Assembly (NCBI GenBank): GCA_016125215.1
Contig: WGMF01000045.1
Coordinates: 1-58,994 of the forward strand
Length of the DNA: 58,994 bases
Direction: 5' to 3'
DNA from: Phycisphaera sp.
GTDB taxonomy: Bacteria; Planctomycetota; Phycisphaerae; Phycisphaerales; Phycisphaeraceae
The notes under the pieces are model-generated. The model was given only the letters and a program-made list of their open reading frames with translations. It had not been told where the DNA came from and made no database searches. Positions 26,371 to 34,977 of the stretch are shown in pieces (the first letter of the stretch is position 1; every line of letters starts with the position of its first letter). Both the position numbers and the translations under genes were made by a program.

Positions 26371-27317
26371 GGCTTGCAATGAAGCACGAGACTCGTGTGC
26401 CACTGACGGCTTGCCCGCCGGTGCAAGCATCTCCATTCAAAACTCTGGCGGGCGAGCCGCCAGTGGCACCCCTTGTGGTCCAGCCGACCGCCTCAGTGGA
26501 TTCAAACTTCCGGGGGGGGTTCACGTTGGTTGAGGCTGTGGTGAGTCTGGTGGTGGTCGGCGTCATGATGGCGGCGGCGATGAACCTTGTCGGCGGGGCG
26601 AGGATGACACTCGCCAGGAGCACCGACCGCGCACGCGGAACCCAGCTTGCCATGGACCTGATGAGCGAGGTCCTCCAGAAAGATTACGAAGAACCCAACG
26701 GCACCCCCGCGTTCGGCAGGGAGGCCGACGAGAGTGCGTCTAATCGGGCGCTGTACGACGACGTGGACGACTATCAAGGCTGGAATGAATCGCCGATCAA
26801 AGACCGCACCGGGCGTGCCGTCGAGAGTTTCACGGGCTGGTCACGCGGTGTGACGGTCGAGCCGATGAAGCTCGGCGCGACGAGCCTGACTTCATCCGAC
26901 GCCTCGGTGGCGGATATCAAACGCATCACCGTGACGGTGAAGAAGGGCAATTTGCAGGTGGCATCCCTCACCGCTTACCGGGCGCGTTCCTGGGTAAGCA
27001 CGCTGCCCGGGGGCGCGGGCGTCGAGGGCAACCACGCCCCCGTGGCCGTCGCGTGGGCAAGCGACTTGCGCCCGACGGTCAACACCGCGGTGGCCTTCGA
27101 CGGCGCGGCCTCCACCGACCCCGACGGCGACGCGATGGCCTATCACTGGGACTTTGGCGACGGATCGACAGCGGCCTCGGCCACGGCAAGCCACGCTTAC
27201 AGCACGGCCGGTCAATACACGGTGAATTTCACGGTCACAGACTCCCACGGCGGTGTCGACACGCAGAGCCTGGTGGTGAGTGTGACCCTGGTGGACCTCA
27301 ACTTGGTGGTGAACTAG
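26367..27317 (+). CDS. GspI-like pseudopilin fused to a PKD domain
   Basis: A 316-residue product. The GTG start overlaps the upstream TGA. After a 50-residue leader comes RGGFTLVEAVVSLVVVGVMM, a class III signal with Glu at +5. The minor-pilin body runs to about 210. A C-terminal PKD domain (about 225-310) shows FDGAASTDPDGDAMAYHWDFGDGS and YTVNFTVTDSHGG, the usual immunoglobulin-like fold of secreted polysaccharide-binding proteins. The leader is odd: it is encoded by a 23-nt-arm inverted repeat (26397-26469) followed by the AACTTCCGGGGG motif ending one codon before the cut site. Confidence 0.82.
   Translation: MRLAMKHETRVPLTACPPVQASPFKTLAGEPPVAPLVVQPTASVDSNFRGGFTLVEAVVSLVVVGVMMAAAMNLVGGARMTLARSTDRARGTQLAMDLMSEVLQKDYEEPNGTPAFGREADESASNRALYDDVDDYQGWNESPIKDRTGRAVESFTGWSRGVTVEPMKLGATSLTSSDASVADIKRITVTVKKGNLQVASLTAYRARSWVSTLPGGAGVEGNHAPVAVAWASDLRPTVNTAVAFDGAASTDPDGDAMAYHWDFGDGSTAASATASHAYSTAGQYTVNFTVTDSHGGVDTQSLVVSVTLVDLNLVVN
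26397..26469. repeat. Palindrome inserted in the leader of a pseudopilin gene
   Basis: Arms of 23 nt (26397-26419 and 26447-26469) match as an inverted repeat with two mismatches, around a 27-base loop. The arms contain GTGCCACTG and GCCCGCC. The element is in frame and supplies about 24 residues of the leader peptide, with no stop codons. Confidence 0.8.
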
Positions 27318-27319
27318 TC

Positions 27320-29080
27320 ATGCCCACGATCCGACCATCCCGGCACTCGGAGCGCGGCGGCGTCTATGTCGCGGTGCTGGCGGTGGCGGTGTTGCTCACG
27401 GTCATCGGCCTGGCGGCGGTGATGGTCTCACGCAAGCAGCTCGAAGCCTCCACCCTCACACGGGACTTCGTGCAGGCCCGGCTCAATGCGCGTTCGGGCA
27501 TCGAACTGGCCACGGACTGGATCGCACAAAACCCCGACTGGCGCACGAGTCGAAGCCAGGGCACCTGGGCAACAAAATTCGCCCTCGAGAACGGCTCGTT
27601 CTCCCTTGATGCACGCGACCCTGTCGATGGCAACTTTGCCAACAACGACACCGACCCGGTCGACCTCACCGCCACCGGCACCGCGGGGGACGCCCGCTAT
27701 CTTCTGACCGCACGACTGGAAAGCTCGGGCGGCCTGGACTGCCTCAAGTCCGCGCTGCTGTGCGGGAACAACCTGACCTTCGACGCCAGTAATGTGGACA
27801 GCGACCAGAAACTCGTCTGCAACTATGACACGGACAGCAAGAACGGTTCCATGGTCTACGGCAATGTGGAAACCAACCACAACCTCAGCGGCTCAGGCTA
27901 CATGGGATCAGCCATCAAGGGCACGGCTATTCGGGCAATCCCCCCGTCCGGCTCCGTGCTGGCCTACTACCTCGCCCACGGCACGACGATCAGCTACACC
28001 TCCCTGCCCGTGGGTGGTGTCAACACCATCACCAGCCCCGGCTTCGAGACCAGCACCACGGGGTGGTACGCCATCGGGGGCACGACCGTCATCGCACGGG
28101 ACACCACGGAACATCGATCCGGCAGCGCCTGTGTCGCGGTGACCAACCGTACCGCCTCCACCGCGGGCATCGGCCAGTCCATCCTTGCCGCGCTCTACGG
28201 CGGGCACACGTTTTACTTTGAGTCCAACGTCCGCAACGCCGTCAAGGACGAGAACGTGCCCGACATCCGCATGACTGTTTCCGTGACCGCGCAAACCAGC
28301 GGCGGAAGCCCCGTCACGCAAGAGTGGTCCACGCCGGCGACGTCCGTGACCAACGGATGGACCACGCTGAAACTGACCATCCCGATCACGTGGACGGGCA
28401 CGCTCAAGTCGGCGGAGGTCCGGTTCAACACCACTTCAAGCACCAGGGGCTTCCGTGTGGACGACGTGGTGATGAAAGACACGAGTGTCAGCACACTGAG
28501 CGCGATGCGGCGCGTGCTGCTCTCGCCGACGAATAACCCGTTCGGCTCTGGCCAGGCCAACAGCGAGGGTATCTACATCCTGGATTGTCAGGGCAAGGAC
28601 GTGATCGTGGAAGACTGCCGGATCGTGGGCACGCTGGTGCTGCGCGACCCCGGCTCGCACACGACGGTGCAGGGCTCGGTCTGCATGGAGCCCGCGGTCA
28701 GGGGCTACCCGGCGCTGATGGCGGACAACGATATCACCCTGTCCTTGAGCGCTGCGGGGCTGAGCGAATCCACGACCAACACCCATTTCAACCCCGCCGG
28801 CTCACCCTACCCCTACCCCGCCGGCTCGGTCAACACAACACTGACCGATGGCTACCCATCCAAGATCCGGGGCCTGGTTTACGCCGCGGGCAAGCTGGAA
28901 ATCCTTGGTCCAACCAGCGTGGAAGGGGTGATCATCGCCTGCGATGATATGGATGTCGTGGGCACGAACTTGACATTACGTTACTCCGCAACGAGCCTGA
29001 ACACCACGCCGCCGGGCTTTGACAACCAAATCCGCGCACTTTTTTTGGATCGCGGATCGTGGTCCAGAAGTATTGATTAA
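27320..29080 (+). CDS. GspK/PilX-like protein with a large carbohydrate-binding-like insert
   Basis: A 586-residue product. The N-terminus ERGGVYVAVLAVAVLLTVIG is a PilX/GspK-type signal lacking the +5 Glu, as GspK commonly does. RSGIELATDWI follows as in GspK. A region of about 325-480 starting near SPGFETSTTGWYAIGG resembles a CBM4/9-like jelly roll. The end (IYILDCQGKDVIVEDCRIVGTLVL) looks like stacked beta turns. It probably caps the pseudopilus with the J- and I-like partners. It starts 3 bases after the PKD pseudopilin gene and ends the operon. Confidence 0.75.
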   Translation: MPTIRPSRHSERGGVYVAVLAVAVLLTVIGLAAVMVSRKQLEASTLTRDFVQARLNARSGIELATDWIAQNPDWRTSRSQGTWATKFALENGSFSLDARDPVDGNFANNDTDPVDLTATGTAGDARYLLTARLESSGGLDCLKSALLCGNNLTFDASNVDSDQKLVCNYDTDSKNGSMVYGNVETNHNLSGSGYMGSAIKGTAIRAIPPSGSVLAYYLAHGTTISYTSLPVGGVNTITSPGFETSTTGWYAIGGTTVIARDTTEHRSGSACVAVTNRTASTAGIGQSILAALYGGHTFYFESNVRNAVKDENVPDIRMTVSVTAQTSGGSPVTQEWSTPATSVTNGWTTLKLTIPITWTGTLKSAEVRFNTTSSTRGFRVDDVVMKDTSVSTLSAMRRVLLSPTNNPFGSGQANSEGIYILDCQGKDVIVEDCRIVGTLVLRDPGSHTTVQGSVCMEPAVRGYPALMADNDITLSLSAAGLSESTTNTHFNPAGSPYPYPAGSVNTTLTDGYPSKIRGLVYAAGKLEILGPTSVEGVIIACDDMDVVGTNLTLRYSATSLNTTPPGFDNQIRALFLDRGSWSRSID

Positions 29081-29100
29081 TAATAAACTTACATTAATAT

Positions 29101-29142
29101 AACCCGATGAGAAAACCGTGAATCATGACGGTTGTGCGGGTT
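29101..29142 (+). terminator. Imperfect hairpin after the pseudopilin operon
   Basis: AACCCG (29101-29106) pairs with CGGGTT (29137-29142), and inside AACCGT (29114-29119) pairs with ACGGTT (29128-29133). An AT-rich stretch (29080-29100) precedes it. There is no T tract, so it is only a candidate end of the operon. Confidence 0.35.
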
Positions 29143-29202
29143 ATCCGGTTTCAAAAATGGGAATACTCTGATATGCTCTGGACACCCCCGAATGAGGGGG
29201 AT

Positions 29203-29208
29203 AAGGAG
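29203..29208 (+). promoter_or_regulatory. Ribosome binding site of the PEP-CTERM gene
   Basis: AAGGAG lies 7 bases before GTG and decides that start. Just upstream, CCCCC (29185-29189) and GGGGG (29196-29200) could form a small hairpin close to the site. Confidence 0.6.
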
Positions 29209-29215
29209 CTAAGTC

Positions 29216-29836
29216 GTGACCAGAGTATTTTGCACCCGTTTATTGTCAGCGGTATTGGTTGCTCTTTTTGTCAACACCGTCGCGTCCGCCGCGACCAACG
29301 TGCCCCTTTACGAAGGCACCGTCAACGCTTCCCCGACTTACGTCGCCGGCACCGGTGTGGATCGCGTGACGCTGTTCCAATCGCTCATCAGCACCGGCGT
29401 GACCTCCGTCGGGACGGCTTTCTCAACCCCGACCACAGGCAGACAATTCCGCTGGACGCTCTACAACTCCAACTCAAGCGGCACCTTCGGCACCGTGGTC
29501 GGGACGACCTCCACGCTCTCGTCCGTGGCCGGCTCGCAGTCCTACTTCACGCCCGTGGACTGGGACCTCACGCTCAACGCCTATTACGCGCTCCGCCTCG
29601 AGTTCGTCACCGGCAACGACTACACGTTCACACGCTACGACTCCGTGGTGAATTACACCACGCCCGGCGGGGAGTTCAAGCTGACCAAGTACGGCACGTA
29701 CAACGGCTCATCCACGACCTACGGCAACGGGATCGCCCCGGCGCAGATTCTCGTCATCCCCGAGCCGGGCACGGCGATCCTCTTTGGGCTGACCGCGGTT
29801 GCGGGGATCGCGCTGGTCAGGCGGCCACGCCACTAG
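29216..29836 (+). CDS. PEP-CTERM sorted secreted protein
   Basis: A 206-residue protein with a Sec signal (VALFVNTVASAA) and the C-terminal tripartite sorting signal: IPEPGTA, a hydrophobic stretch ILFGLTAVAGIALV and RRPRH. Exosortase would cut at the PEP motif. The mature domain is beta-rich, Thr/Ser-rich and lacks cysteines, as many of these exported extracellular proteins do. No exosortase is in the window. The gene follows the pseudopilin operon after 135 bases and its 3' end overlaps the HD-GYP gene by 20 bases. Confidence 0.9.
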   Translation: MTRVFCTRLLSAVLVALFVNTVASAATNVPLYEGTVNASPTYVAGTGVDRVTLFQSLISTGVTSVGTAFSTPTTGRQFRWTLYNSNSSGTFGTVVGTTSTLSSVAGSQSYFTPVDWDLTLNAYYALRLEFVTGNDYTFTRYDSVVNYTTPGGEFKLTKYGTYNGSSTTYGNGIAPAQILVIPEPGTAILFGLTAVAGIALVRRPRH

Positions 29837-31439
29837 CGCCGCGGTGGCCCTCAACCATCTTGTCGTATTCCGAAAAATCGAGCATCACAAACATGGCCGC
29901 GAGTTGTGGGTCGAGCTGTGTCCCCGCGCTGCGCCTGATTTCCGCTAACACCTTGTCACGCGGCATGGCGGAGCGGTAGGACCGCGTCGAGCTCATGGCG
30001 TCGAACGTGTCGGCACAGGCGATGATCCTGCCCAGGAGCGGGATGTCGTTGCCCGCAAACCCGTCCGGGTAGCCACGCCCGTCCCAGCGTTCGTGGTGGT
30101 GGAGCACGCCGGGGAGCATGGGCTTCATCGGCGGGATGTCTTTGAGGATGTCGTGGCCCGTGCGTGGGTGTTTCTTGATGTGGGCAAACTCTTCATCGGT
30201 CAGTCGGCCGGCTTTGCACAGGACGCTCTCGGGCACGCCGATCTTGCCCACGTCGTGGACGAGGCCGGCGATGCGGACGGTTTGGAGTTCGCTTTCTCCC
30301 AGGCCTGCCCGCTGTGCCAATCGCCACGAGAGATAAGACACGCGCTCCGAGTGGCCGTGCGTGTAAGGGTCCTTGGCGTCGATGGCGGACGTCAGGGCAC
30401 GGAGCGTGCCCATGAACATGACGCGCTGCTCCTCGAAGCGTGCGAGATTTTCGTGGAAGACGCCCAGGAAGTCGGCAATGGCGTCGACGAGTTGTGTTTC
30501 CACGCTCGAGACTTCGTTGTCATCCCCCAGCTTGTTGCCGGCCATCAGGACGCCGATGACCTGCTTGTCGTGGATGATCGGTTCGGTGATGACCTCGGCG
30601 TTGACCAGGCGTGCCAGAGGGTGGCGCTCGGGGTTGAGCAGACGCGTCCAGTTGTCGCGCGTCGTGTCGGCAAGCAGCGCCCCGCACTCGTGGGTGAAGT
30701 CCCGGATATCGCAGGGCAACTCACCGGAAAACACCAGTGAGCCTGAAAGCTCTGCCAGGGGTTGATGCCCGTTGAGTTTGATGGCGACCCAGCCGAACTC
30801 GAGCACCTGGCGCAGTTGTTCGCACGCCATGGTGAGCGCTTCGTAGGGCTGGGCGTTGGCGTTCATCATCCTGCCCATCTGGTAGAGCAGTTGGGTCTCT
30901 TCGTAGGCGTGGAGCAGTTGCCCGCTGAATTCTTCGATGGATTGGGTGTCGCGCTGCGTGGTGGTCAGGTCGTCCCACGCCCAGCGGAGGATGTGTTTGA
31001 GCTGGGAGGGTTCGGGGCTGCCGTGGCCGACGAATTGGCCCAGCGCGTGTGTAAAATTTCCGTCACTCATCGGGGTCCACGGCGGGGCCCCGTGCGATTG
31101 CGTACAACCCTTCTCGAAAGCCATGGCCACGAGGAGTCCCGACTCAACAAGGCCGCGGTCGTCGTCGCGCAGCGCCACAAGCGTGACGCCGGGGGCGACC
31201 TGGACGGGCGACAGGTCGGGGTCCTTGCGCAAGCCCGGAAGCGCGTTTTGTATCACGCCACGGACCGCATCACCGCGTGCCCACACCCCGACGCTGTCAT
31301 CGAGCGGCGGCTCGTGGACCATGTTGCCCGACGCGTCATAACGCCAGAGCAGCACGCCCAGTTGAGTGCAACGCTCTGTAAGCCTGTGGAGCGCTTCAAG
31401 GTCTTCACGGGCCTGGGGTGTTTCGTGAGTCGGTTCCAT
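29817..31439 (-). CDS. GAF-HD-GYP phosphodiesterase
   Basis: A 540-residue soluble protein. A GAF-type sensor spans about 190-335 (MGRMMNANAQPYEALTMACEQL to DAIADFLGVFHENL). HD-GYP is at about 345-520, with the metal ligands in HDVGKIGVP and the GYP box HHHERWDGRGYPDG intact. HD-GYP domains hydrolyse c-di-GMP (or cGAMP). The preceding CheY-like gene overlaps by one base (TGATG) on the same strand, so the receiver and the phosphodiesterase work as a split two-component output. Convergent 20-base overlap with the PEP-CTERM gene. A GTG one codon upstream is possible. Confidence 0.93.
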   Translation of the reverse strand: MEPTHETPQAREDLEALHRLTERCTQLGVLLWRYDASGNMVHEPPLDDSVGVWARGDAVRGVIQNALPGLRKDPDLSPVQVAPGVTLVALRDDDRGLVESGLLVAMAFEKGCTQSHGAPPWTPMSDGNFTHALGQFVGHGSPEPSQLKHILRWAWDDLTTTQRDTQSIEEFSGQLLHAYEETQLLYQMGRMMNANAQPYEALTMACEQLRQVLEFGWVAIKLNGHQPLAELSGSLVFSGELPCDIRDFTHECGALLADTTRDNWTRLLNPERHPLARLVNAEVITEPIIHDKQVIGVLMAGNKLGDDNEVSSVETQLVDAIADFLGVFHENLARFEEQRVMFMGTLRALTSAIDAKDPYTHGHSERVSYLSWRLAQRAGLGESELQTVRIAGLVHDVGKIGVPESVLCKAGRLTDEEFAHIKKHPRTGHDILKDIPPMKPMLPGVLHHHERWDGRGYPDGFAGNDIPLLGRIIACADTFDAMSSTRSYRSAMPRDKVLAEIRRSAGTQLDPQLAAMFVMLDFSEYDKMVEGHRGASGVAA

Positions 31440-31858
31440 CACGATCCTTGTTGTGCGGTGTCCGGTGCCGTCGCTTGCGTGTCCCGGTCATCCAAAGGCC
31501 CGAGCACGTCGCAGACTTTGTCCATCAGGTCCCGTGCGCTGAAGGGCTTGGCAATCAGGGCGCGGATGTTGGTCTGGGCCAGTTCGCTGGGTGAGAGCTT
31601 GTGCCCGCGCGCGGTGAGCATGATGACCGGCAGTTCCCTCGTTCGTTCGTCGAGCACCAGTTGCTTGCTCATCTCAAACCCGTCGAGGATCGGCATCTGG
31701 TAATCGGTGACGATCAGGTCGGGCCTGTGCTTGATCGCCGCGGCCAGCGCTTCCTGTCCGTTGCGGACGGTCATCACGTTGACCCCCGCGCGCTTGAGCT
31801 TGAAGCTCAGGATGTGCGTGACGTGCATCTCGTCGTCGGCCAGCAGGATTGTGCGCAA
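31439..31858 (-). CDS. CheY-like single-domain response regulator
   Basis: A 139-residue receiver domain with the acidic pocket LLADDE, phospho-acceptor in LIVTDYQMP, Thr in IMLTARG and Lys in IAKPF. There is no DNA-binding domain. TTG start with GGAGGG about 7 bases upstream. It heads a two-gene unit with the HD-GYP gene and probably controls its activity by protein contact. Confidence 0.92.
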   Translation of the reverse strand: MRTILLADDEMHVTHILSFKLKRAGVNVMTVRNGQEALAAAIKHRPDLIVTDYQMPILDGFEMSKQLVLDERTRELPVIMLTARGHKLSPSELAQTNIRALIAKPFSARDLMDKVCDVLGPLDDRDTQATAPDTAQQGS

Positions 31859-31994
31859 GGAAGGTCCCTCCGACCCGGTGCGAAAACCGCGCGGGCCCGA
31901 AAAGGTTATCGGTAAAAATAGGAACCGCCTTAAGATGAACCGGGCAATCGGGACACCCGCAAAAGCCCGATATCCCGCGGTGTTGCGGGCGTTT
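31859..31994. other. Intergenic region between the regulator and moxR
   Basis: Probably the promoter of the CheY/HD-GYP pair. A short palindrome CCCGC..GCGGG at about 31975-31990 lies just after the MoxR stop (read on the minus strand) and may end that transcript. Confidence 0.3.
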
Positions 31995-32921
31995 TCACAC
32001 CGGGCTGGGGACGGTCTCGAGCACCTGCTGCATCACGCGCTGTGCCGAGACGCCGTCGGCGTCATGCATGTAGCTCTTGCTGATGACGCGGTGGGCAAAG
32101 ACGGGGATGACGTTGGAGATCAGGTCGTCGGGGACCACGTAATCGCGCTTGTGCAACAGCGCGGTCGCCTTCGCGGCGTGGACGAGCGCCAGCGCTCCAC
32201 GGGGTGAAACGCCGATCTGCAATTGATCGCTGTTGCGCGTGGCGGTGGCGATGCGTACGACGTACTCGATCAGGCTCGGGTCGACCTGCACCTCGTGGAC
32301 TTTCTTCTGCAGGCCGACAAGCTCCTCCGTGGTCATGACCGGTTCAAGATCGTTGAGCCGGGTACGCGAGGGGTCGGTTTCGAGGATGCGGGCCTCGTCC
32401 TCGGCGCTGGGGTAGCCGAGCGTCACGCGCATGAGGAAGCGGTCGAGCTGCGACTCGGGCAAAAAGTAGGTCCCCTCGAACTCGAAGGGGTTCTGCGTGG
32501 CAATGACCATGAAGGGCTGGACGAGCCGGCGCGTGTGGCCGTCGATCGAGACCTGCGCCTCGTTCATCGCTTCGAGCAGGGCCGACTGTGTGCGCGGCGT
32601 GGTGCGGTTGACCTCGTCAGCCAGGATGATGTTGGCAAAGATCGGCCCGGGCTTGAAGATGAACTCGGCCTTCTGCTGGTCCCAGACGGTGACGCCGAGG
32701 ATGTCGGCCGGCAACAGGTCGGGCGTGAGCTGGATGCGCGAGAGCGAGCAGTCGAGGCACTTGGACAGCGCCATGGCCAGCACGGTCTTGCCCACACCGG
32801 GAACGTCTTCGATGAGCACGTGTCCCCGCGCCAGCAGGCAGACGATCAGCCGATCGATCGCGCTCTGGTTGCCATAGAACACGCGCTGGACCGTGGCTCG
32901 TAAACGATCGAGGCTCTGCAT
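31995..32921 (-). CDS. MoxR-family AAA+ ATPase
   Basis: A 308-residue AAA_3 chaperone-like ATPase. Walker A is DVPGVGKTVLA, Walker B IILADEVNRT, sensor 1 VIATQNPFEFEGTYFLPESQLDRF, followed by the lid domain. MoxR proteins help mature or insert metal or cofactor into partners, usually VWA-domain or DUF58 proteins encoded alongside. None is beside it; the upstream gene on the same strand is a beta-helix protein 126 bases away. The ATG at 32921 (MQSLDRLRATV) fits the family better than the upstream start. Confidence 0.92.
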   Translation of the reverse strand: MQSLDRLRATVQRVFYGNQSAIDRLIVCLLARGHVLIEDVPGVGKTVLAMALSKCLDCSLSRIQLTPDLLPADILGVTVWDQQKAEFIFKPGPIFANIILADEVNRTTPRTQSALLEAMNEAQVSIDGHTRRLVQPFMVIATQNPFEFEGTYFLPESQLDRFLMRVTLGYPSAEDEARILETDPSRTRLNDLEPVMTTEELVGLQKKVHEVQVDPSLIEYVVRIATATRNSDQLQIGVSPRGALALVHAAKATALLHKRDYVVPDDLISNVIPVFAHRVISKSYMHDADGVSAQRVMQQVLETVPSPV

Positions 32922-33047
32922 CCGCCTGGCTCCGATAGGGGGAATTCGGCAGTATACACGAGGCCCCAAGCGCAAACACCGACCCAATCAGCCCGCGGTT
33001 GCCCCATCGTTTCCCCCTCGGCTCGGTTCCACGGATGGGCAGGGGCG

Positions 33048-34787
33048 TCACCGCGATGGGTCTGCCCGTATTTCGTTGCCGCTTTGTTCGATGTCCGTGC
33101 AGTTTTCGAGCCGGAGGGGTTGGGAATTGTCCGCTTGCGCGGCTGCGGGACCGATCGTGTTGTCACGGATCACCGCCCCGTTGACGTTGCGCATACTTAT
33201 GGCCGCGGCGGATTGGCGGTTCATCGGGCTGGTGTGCCAACCCGTGACGTGGTTGCCGGTGATGGTGATGTTGTGTGCCACCGCGCCCCGGCCTTTGACA
33301 TAGATGTCGATGGAATTGAAGAACGTGTCGGTGAAGGTGTTGTTGCGGATGATGGTATCGCTGGGCAGGGGGCCCTCGTAGAAGCTGCCGATCTCATTGC
33401 AGAGCGTCACGCCACAACCGCCTACGCCGTTGATGATGTTGTCCTCGATCAGTCCTCCGCTGGTGCGAGCCATGACCGCGTGGCGTCGTTGTGGCCCGAA
33501 CGTGTTGCCGCGCACGATGTAGTCCCGGCCCGAGGCGTCGGTGTTGTAAAGCCCGGTGAAGTCCAGCTTGTCAACCCCGCCGGGGAACAGGTTGCCACCG
33601 GTGTGCAACCCCGGGTCGGGGATCGGCTTATTCAGGGTGACCACCGCCCACCGGCCCTGCATACCCTCGGGCGCAGGTTGAGGTTCGATAGCGGTCACCG
33701 TAAGACCATCGGTTATCGTGCCGGGCTTGGGGCGGTAGGCCATCAGCCTGTCGCCAACGCGGGGCAGGAACTGCAATTCGGCGATGAGGTAGCGGTTGTC
33801 GCCCAGGTCCTGTCGTACCCAATACGGGCAGACGGAGATGTTGATGCTGTCGTCCATCAGACCTTCGTAATGACCGTTCTCAATCACCGGCCCAACCGCG
33901 TTGTGCTTGCAGTGAAATCCGTCCTTGGGCGTGGTGACCAGCCGGTCGCTGCCGGGCTTGTAGGTGATCTTGACATTGTTGATAAAGATTCGGCCGCGGT
34001 TGTCGAACAGCCCGTGTGTCATGCCGAACTTGGCGGTGTAGAACGTGTTGTTCTCGAGGTGGCAGTTAGCGCTTCGGACGACCGCGATGTTGGCACCGTG
34101 TCCACCGTATTTGAGCGTGACCACGAACCGGTCGCCCGGCTGCAACTCCCCCGCGTTCATTCGGTTCTTTTCTGCCAGCTTGACCCGCAACAGGCCCCCG
34201 GGCTGCTCGGATACATCCTCCAGGTAAAAATGCATCGCCGCACCGTCCTTGCGCCTGCGTTCGACCGGATCGAAGCAAGCGCCCCAGCCCCAGTCCGGGC
34301 TCTGCTTGCCGATCCTGCGGTAGACCTCGACGGGGTTGTCGTAGCCGTCCTGGATTTTGAGCAGGAATGTCCCCGCCCCCGCGTCCACACCGGTGATTAC
34401 GCCCTGCGTGAACGGCAGCGGGTCGCAGTCGAAGACGAAGCCACGCACCGTGACGTCATCACAATCCTCCAGCTTGACGAGGTTGTTCCAGGGGTTGTTG
34501 ATCAGCTCCGCGCCGTGGCCCTCAAGGGTCAACCCCGTCACGCCGACGAGATCGATGTGGTATTCCAGCTCCGCCCTGGCCAAGCGGTAGCGTTTGTTTT
34601 CGAAAACCACTTTGGCTCCCGGTGCGGACGCCGCCGCGGCAGCGACCGCTCTGCGAATCGCCGGGCCATCGTCCGTTCGGCCGTCACCCACGGCGCCAAA
34701 GTCTTTGACGTGAAACTCCCCCGCAAACAAAGGCGAGACACACAACAAGGCACCGCACAACCCCACCACGATCTGAGTCTTGACCAT
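33048..34787 (-). CDS. Secreted right-handed beta-helix protein (pectate-lyase-superfamily type)
   Basis: A 579-residue protein with a Sec signal peptide (VVGLCGALLCVSPLFAG). The mature start HVKDFGAVGDGRTDDGPAIRRAV is the classic opening of the pectate lyase 3 superfamily. Repeated short strands such as IEDNIINGVGGCGVTL and IRNNTFTDTFFNSIDIY build a parallel beta-helix. Members include polygalacturonases, GH110-type galactosidases and lyases, and I cannot choose among them. It probably acts on a polysaccharide outside the cytoplasm. It is single, on the minus strand, divergent from cdaA. Confidence 0.85.
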   Translation of the reverse strand: MVKTQIVVGLCGALLCVSPLFAGEFHVKDFGAVGDGRTDDGPAIRRAVAAAAASAPGAKVVFENKRYRLARAELEYHIDLVGVTGLTLEGHGAELINNPWNNLVKLEDCDDVTVRGFVFDCDPLPFTQGVITGVDAGAGTFLLKIQDGYDNPVEVYRRIGKQSPDWGWGACFDPVERRRKDGAAMHFYLEDVSEQPGGLLRVKLAEKNRMNAGELQPGDRFVVTLKYGGHGANIAVVRSANCHLENNTFYTAKFGMTHGLFDNRGRIFINNVKITYKPGSDRLVTTPKDGFHCKHNAVGPVIENGHYEGLMDDSINISVCPYWVRQDLGDNRYLIAELQFLPRVGDRLMAYRPKPGTITDGLTVTAIEPQPAPEGMQGRWAVVTLNKPIPDPGLHTGGNLFPGGVDKLDFTGLYNTDASGRDYIVRGNTFGPQRRHAVMARTSGGLIEDNIINGVGGCGVTLCNEIGSFYEGPLPSDTIIRNNTFTDTFFNSIDIYVKGRGAVAHNITITGNHVTGWHTSPMNRQSAAAISMRNVNGAVIRDNTIGPAAAQADNSQPLRLENCTDIEQSGNEIRADPSR

Positions 34788-34977
34788 TCCGTCATTTTAT
34801 TCTGTTCGACGCCGATGGGAAGTGTTGGGCAAAGTGTATCCCAGCCGATCGGTCGCTTCATCGAGATATCGGGCTTGCCGCCAAGACCGCAACGACACAT
34901 CAACCCCGGTAAAACGGGTGTTCATAGGGTGATAGGTCCGATACAATGGCCAGACAAGCTTGTTGTTTTTACCTGGG
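34788..34977. other. Divergent promoter region of the beta-helix gene and cdaA
   Basis: 190 bases with no gene. It must hold both promoters. GATAGGTCCGATACAATGG near 34930-34948 has a TACAAT that could be a -10 element for cdaA. Confidence 0.35.

Noticed and set aside
27053-27319. Upstream extension of the GspK/PilX-like gene.
   Set aside because: It would overlap the PKD-coding region in another frame with an Arg/Gly/His-rich sequence; the ATG at 27320 starts the signal region.
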